A DNA stretch of 64,000 nt from Progne subis subis (Eukaryota > Chordata > Aves > Passeriformes > Hirundinidae), in contig JAKJHU010000037.1 in NCBI GenBank assembly GCA_022316685.1, positions 21,289,188-21,353,187 on the forward strand, read 5' to 3'. The notes beneath the pieces were generated by a model, which was not told where the DNA came from, made no database searches, and worked only from the letters and a program-made list of their open reading frames with translations. The position numbers and the translations under genes are program-made. Below are positions 59,710 to 64,000 of this stretch, one piece after another (position 1 is the stretch's first letter; every line of letters begins with the position of its first letter).

Positions 59710-62700
59710 GTAAGAAAGCACAGTATGCTCTACAAACGTTTATTTTAAAACCACTTTAAAAGTCTGATTTGTTGAAAATAGATAACTTTTAACTTTGACA
59801 TAAACCAGTTACTCTGAGAAAAGAGACTGATGTATGTGCACAGGAAGCATTTTTACGTTTGTGTTAATCATGGGAAGATAAGGTGCCTTGGGAAAGCATA
59901 ACAAAGGCAGAGGTGAATGGGACAAATGTAGCAGGAGATACATAGAAGTAATAAAAAGCTTGGCTAAGCAAGCAAAGAATACAGTGATAAGTTTCATTGT
60001 TTTAAAACCACTAGGGTGGTATCTTTTTAAAGGGAGAGTGGACATAACTGAAAAAGAGACAAATAGAGAACCGGCACCCCAGATGAACAAAATTATCCAG
60101 CTCGTTTTCCTTCCTGATGAGGTTTCTCAAATCCCTGCTGATGTTTGCAGGAAAGAAGCACAAGTGTGACTGAAGAAAAAACATGGATTTGAGGAAATGA
60201 GCCTTTAGCTGCTGTGAGGGCTTTAGAACTTTGTCAAAATCTGCCTGTTTCTCTTTAAATCTGAGTTATTGTTATAAGTGTATTTGGTAATGAGCCCTGA
60301 AAAAAGGGTAATAGTTTGAATATTTCAGACATTTTGGTTGATCAGTTGCAACTAGAAGATAGGTGTTAAACGATAGGGTCTGTAACTAGATGGTGGCTAG
60401 CTAGAAATGACAGTGAAAAAGGCTGATGTTTCACTGTGAATATGCATGCCCTTAGGGAATTATTTCTTTCTGATTTCCAATTGTGATTTCTAAATTTGAA
60501 GATGTTTAGTGGAGGAGGAGTTTGTTTGTGGTGGAGGAGATCTAACTTAGATTGCCACTTCCAGGCAACTAACATGCTGAGAATATCTTGTGAAGATACT
60601 ATCTTATCTTATGATAACAACTCTCAAAGCACATGGAAGAGGAACCACATGACCAGATATCAGCTATTTCTTGGTCCAGACAAAATGAATAAATGAGGTC
60701 TTATATTCATATATTTATTTGATTTCACCTACCATTCTGGGTAAATTTTCTGTCTCAGAGATGTTCCCTGAAACATGCAAGTAATCCTTTGAGGCTGATA
60801 GTCTCCTATTCTTCAAAATGTAAAAAAACAAATTTCAGCTCCAGAAGTAGAGTTCCATACTTGCAGCCTTGCACAACGATCATAAAAATGAGGTTGAAAC
60901 AGTGCAGGGTAAAGTCAATGTAAGCAACTGATAAAAACTGAACAACTAAGGCCATGGGAAATACATTTTTTAACTGTTACTAAAATTGAAATTGAAGTGT
61001 TATCTCTAGCTGTTGTTATATTTACATGTCAGGAAGTATTTTATTTCAGTATATATAAAGAGAATTCACACGGGGAGTAGCTAGTAGATAGATGCAGATA
61101 GATGCATGCGTGCACACACTGAAGGAGATAGAAACATAGAAGAAAATGAACGTTTGCATCCCAAAATACCCAAAGTTTGCTATTGTTTGAAACAGGAAGC
61201 ATAGTAGACAAGTTATTGACTTGTTCCTGTGTAGCTATTTAAATGCTCATAAATAGTTGAAAGGAAGCTTTTGATGTGAGTTCTCAATCAAGTTGAATGT
61301 GTGTAGGCTTACACAAAAAAACCCACCCAACCAAAAAAAACCAACTAAGACATAAAAAACTTCACCAAAACCCTTTCTGCAAACAGGGGAGAAGTGATCT
61401 AAGAAAATATTAACCAAGCAGAATAAAATGAGTTAAAGTTATGTAAGAAGATCAGATAGAGAGACTTCAGCTGGGTGGGGCAAGGAGGGCAAAAGCATGG
61501 GAACTGTCACAAATCCACTGTCCCATTTCATTGCACAGCTTCTTATGCAATGTCTTCTGTGAACTGCAGTGACGATTTTGGGACATGCCTCAAGGGGAGA
61601 ACTGAAAAAGGGTCGTCTCATTACAGCTCTTACTCCATTCTGTATAAAATTAAATCTTTTCTTCCATTAGAATTTCCTGGATTGTATTGATTGTTATTGT
61701 TAGCTGATGTTTCCACGTGCTTGTCTTTAGGGGTGAAAGCCGTTATCTGAGCTTCCCCATTTGGTTTGGTAGTTGAACTTGATGCTTACGCATTCCTGTT
61801 TTTACATTCATGTGCTTTACAATCCAGAAGGGGCTTTAGTAGTTCCTTATCTAAAGAAGCATTCCAGCACAGTACTTCCTGTGTTCGGGAGGACTTTACT
61901 CTTGGAACTGATGAACCTAAACACTGGTAGATTATTGCAGACACTAGAGCACAGTAATCTTACTCTTAATAGATCCTTCCCGTTTGAGACTCTATGGTCC
62001 ATTTCTCATGTGCAAGGCATCCATGTGTAGGGAATGAAGACAGATGGACAAGCAGGTTTGGGAACCTTTCTGCATTTAATATAGTTTACTGTGTAAACTC
62101 AAAGCAATTTATTTAATGTACATATATTTTATTTAGCCTATTTCTAGTGTAGCTTTCAAGAAAGAAACCAAGGGATCAGTAGTACAAGTGATGAGCCAGC
62201 TGCAGGCAGAGCCCAGCAAGCAGGCATGGTATCGCCTGCAACTTGAGAATGGCCAATCTAACACATTCATTCTGGCATTCTTTGGCTGACACCCCTTGAG
62301 CCATTGGCAGCTTTCATGCAGATTAATGCTTGTTTCCATAAAATATGAGTATTTCTCCAGGACTTCAAAGGGAAGGAATATGTGGGAAACTCTTTACAGC
62401 GATGAAGCATTTCACAGCATTAACAGGGATCTGCAGAGCTGCTGTAACTGAATCTTTATAACCTACTGTAAAATTGTATGGACATTTTCTTCTTTTTTAG
62501 AAAAAAGCATTAAGATTAGTCATGCTGTTTTATGGCTATTCAGTTCTTGTTCGTTTCTGTTAATAAGGAGCAATCAAAATGCCAGAAAAAGCTGTTTTTG
62601 CAGGGCCAAAACCAGTAGGAAAGTGGGGAGGATGTTATAACTGAATTGAAAGCTCAAAGGAGTTACTTTTAGGAGGTAGGAGCAACCTAGATATGGCATA

Positions 62701-64000
62701 TGCTTGTGTTCAGCTCCTGGCTGTGAGACCGCACAGGTGCCCACATTTTGCAGACAGCCTAGCAATAATTTTTGGCTTTTGGAGCTTAAGCAAGAAGGAA
62801 TAATGGGACATTCTGCCTTTACTAAAGGCTTTATTCAGAACATATCTGAAGCTTAATGTGACTGTAGTTACAATGACAGAAAAAGCAATCAGACCTCCTT
62901 TTCCTCATTGCTGTGGAGGAGTAGCTTTGATAATACACATACTGTAGCAATACCAGCCTGTTTCTAAGTTTCCACTTAGAGCAACAGAGCTGCTAGGATG
63001 AAGAGCAGCAAAGGAAGAGGATGGCTTAGTCATAAAGTATTTGTATTCTTTGGGAGTCTTAGATGTGTTTTTTGTCTCTGCTAAGTAGGCCGAGCAGAGT
63101 GCAGTGTCCCCTGAGCTTTATGAATGCCTGCTGTGGTAGTGATGTGCCAAGAAAGCCAGGTTATGGATGGGTGCAGCCCTGGAGAGTCTTAATTCAGTCT
63201 GCAGCTCCTCTGGTAATTTAGTTTTGACAACTAAACAGGGCAAATCTCTCCAAGCATCTAAATACAATTCTTTTTGCTTTAGACATGTGTCATATTGTCA
63301 GTTTTTGGACTCTGGGTTTGATTTCCTGCAAAGTTGTTTTACCTGAACATTGAAATTTATAAACTATGCTTTTAATAGAAGGCATTGTGCCTTCCCTTTA
63401 GATTGGCATTCTCTTTAAAGAGAGCATTTAATTTGATACATCAGTGAAATATAACAGAGAACAGTTGAGAGGATGTAATGTCGTAGGACTCCATGTGCAA
63501 AACCCATAGGTTAGGGGAACAGAAGTTTCATATGAAATACAACATCAGTTTCTTTGGAGTCATGCTATTTTTAAAGGAATACAGAGTGGCTTCTTAGAAG
63601 GAATTCTGACTAAGCAGCCTATAACTGAATTTTCTTTACTAAGGCTGTTTTTCATCTCTAAGGAATACCAAGTGTATCTATTGCAGGTCTTTTCATGACT
63701 GTTAGAGTGTTACACAAGAGCATATTCAAAATAAAAACCATGCAGGAGACTATAGAAGGCTTGCATGTGAATTAGAAAGAAACAACAGAATGTCTACAAG
63801 ATATATAATGTCAAGGAAATCGTAAATGGATAGAAAGGAAAATGTGGCCTGGAGCAAGGTATAGTTTTTGACTTAGCTATACTTCTGTGATCTTGTGAGA
63901 TTAAGGAGATACAGACTCTACCGTCTCAGTTCATTTGAAAATTCTCAGTAGAATTATAAACTTGCAAGTTGTCTGGCCCCCACTGCATACAGACCTTCTG
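59710..64000 (+). other. MAPRE2: MAPRE2 intron 2 (5' part, runs off the window)
   Basis: Begins with GTAAGA and continues to the right edge (at least 4,291 bases). The next EB2 segment (beginning GAAYCQFMDML in vertebrates) is not found, so exon 3 is outside. An A/C tract lies at 61313-61347. A 93-codon frame at 59888-60169 has no known family. Otherwise I see nothing. Confidence 0.9.
61313..61347 (-). repeat. A/C tract
   Basis: A and C only, with runs of A broken by CCCACCC and CCAACC. Minus-strand counterpart of the G/T tracts. Confidence 0.85.

Noticed and set aside
59888..60169. 93-codon frame just after MAPRE2 exon 2
   Set aside because: It looks protein-like, but the opposite strand is equally open and it has no family resemblance. 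It lies in intron 2 after an intact donor.
1..64000. CRISPR arrays, bacterial operons, tRNA or rRNA genes, viral genes
   Set aside because: No regularly spaced repeats, no tRNA or rRNA signatures and no dense prokaryotic coding. The only retrovirus-related sequence is a decayed LTR without genes.

Overview
The window reads as genomic DNA of a bird. The evidence is many fragments of CR1 LINEs with the avian 3' end, one solo LTR of a type I know from avian endogenous retroviruses, AT-leaning unique sequence between short repeats, and one CpG-island gene start coding for a protein almost identical to vertebrate EB2. The LTR type and the many G/T-only tracts suggest a neoavian bird more than a galliform. 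That is an impression, and I cannot name the species.

Only one protein-coding gene can be supported: MAPRE2 (EB2/RP1, a microtubule plus-end tracking protein), on the + strand. The window holds its CpG-island promoter (about 38.4-39.9 kb), coding exon 1 (39199-39317), a 20.3 kb intron 1 (39318-59581), coding exon 2 (59582-59709) and the first 4.3 kb of intron 2. Exons 1 and 2 join in phase and give the EB2-specific N-terminal extension followed by the start of the calponin-homology domain. All later exons lie beyond the right edge.

Bases 1-38379 are upstream intergenic DNA, or the intron of an upstream-initiated transcript. They hold CR1 fragments, one LTR, simple repeats and no convincing coding sequence. 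A 62-base segment at 25169-25230 has a very good acceptor and donor, and several CpG-retaining or motif-rich blocks (25.7-26.2, 31.66-31.76 and 35.34-35.53 kb) look like candidate conserved noncoding elements.

The most interesting features are in and around MAPRE2. A short upstream ORF in strong Kozak context overlaps an X-box/E-box pair, while the main start codon has a weak context. A structured, CpG-retaining patch lies early in intron 1 (40381-40450). A second, smaller CpG-rich region in intron 1 (about 51.16-51.85 kb) contains an ATG-initiated ORF whose splice donor is in phase with exon 2, so it could be an alternative first exon. The long overlapping ORFs on both strands between 38.5 and 39.9 kb are artefacts of high GC content, not genes.
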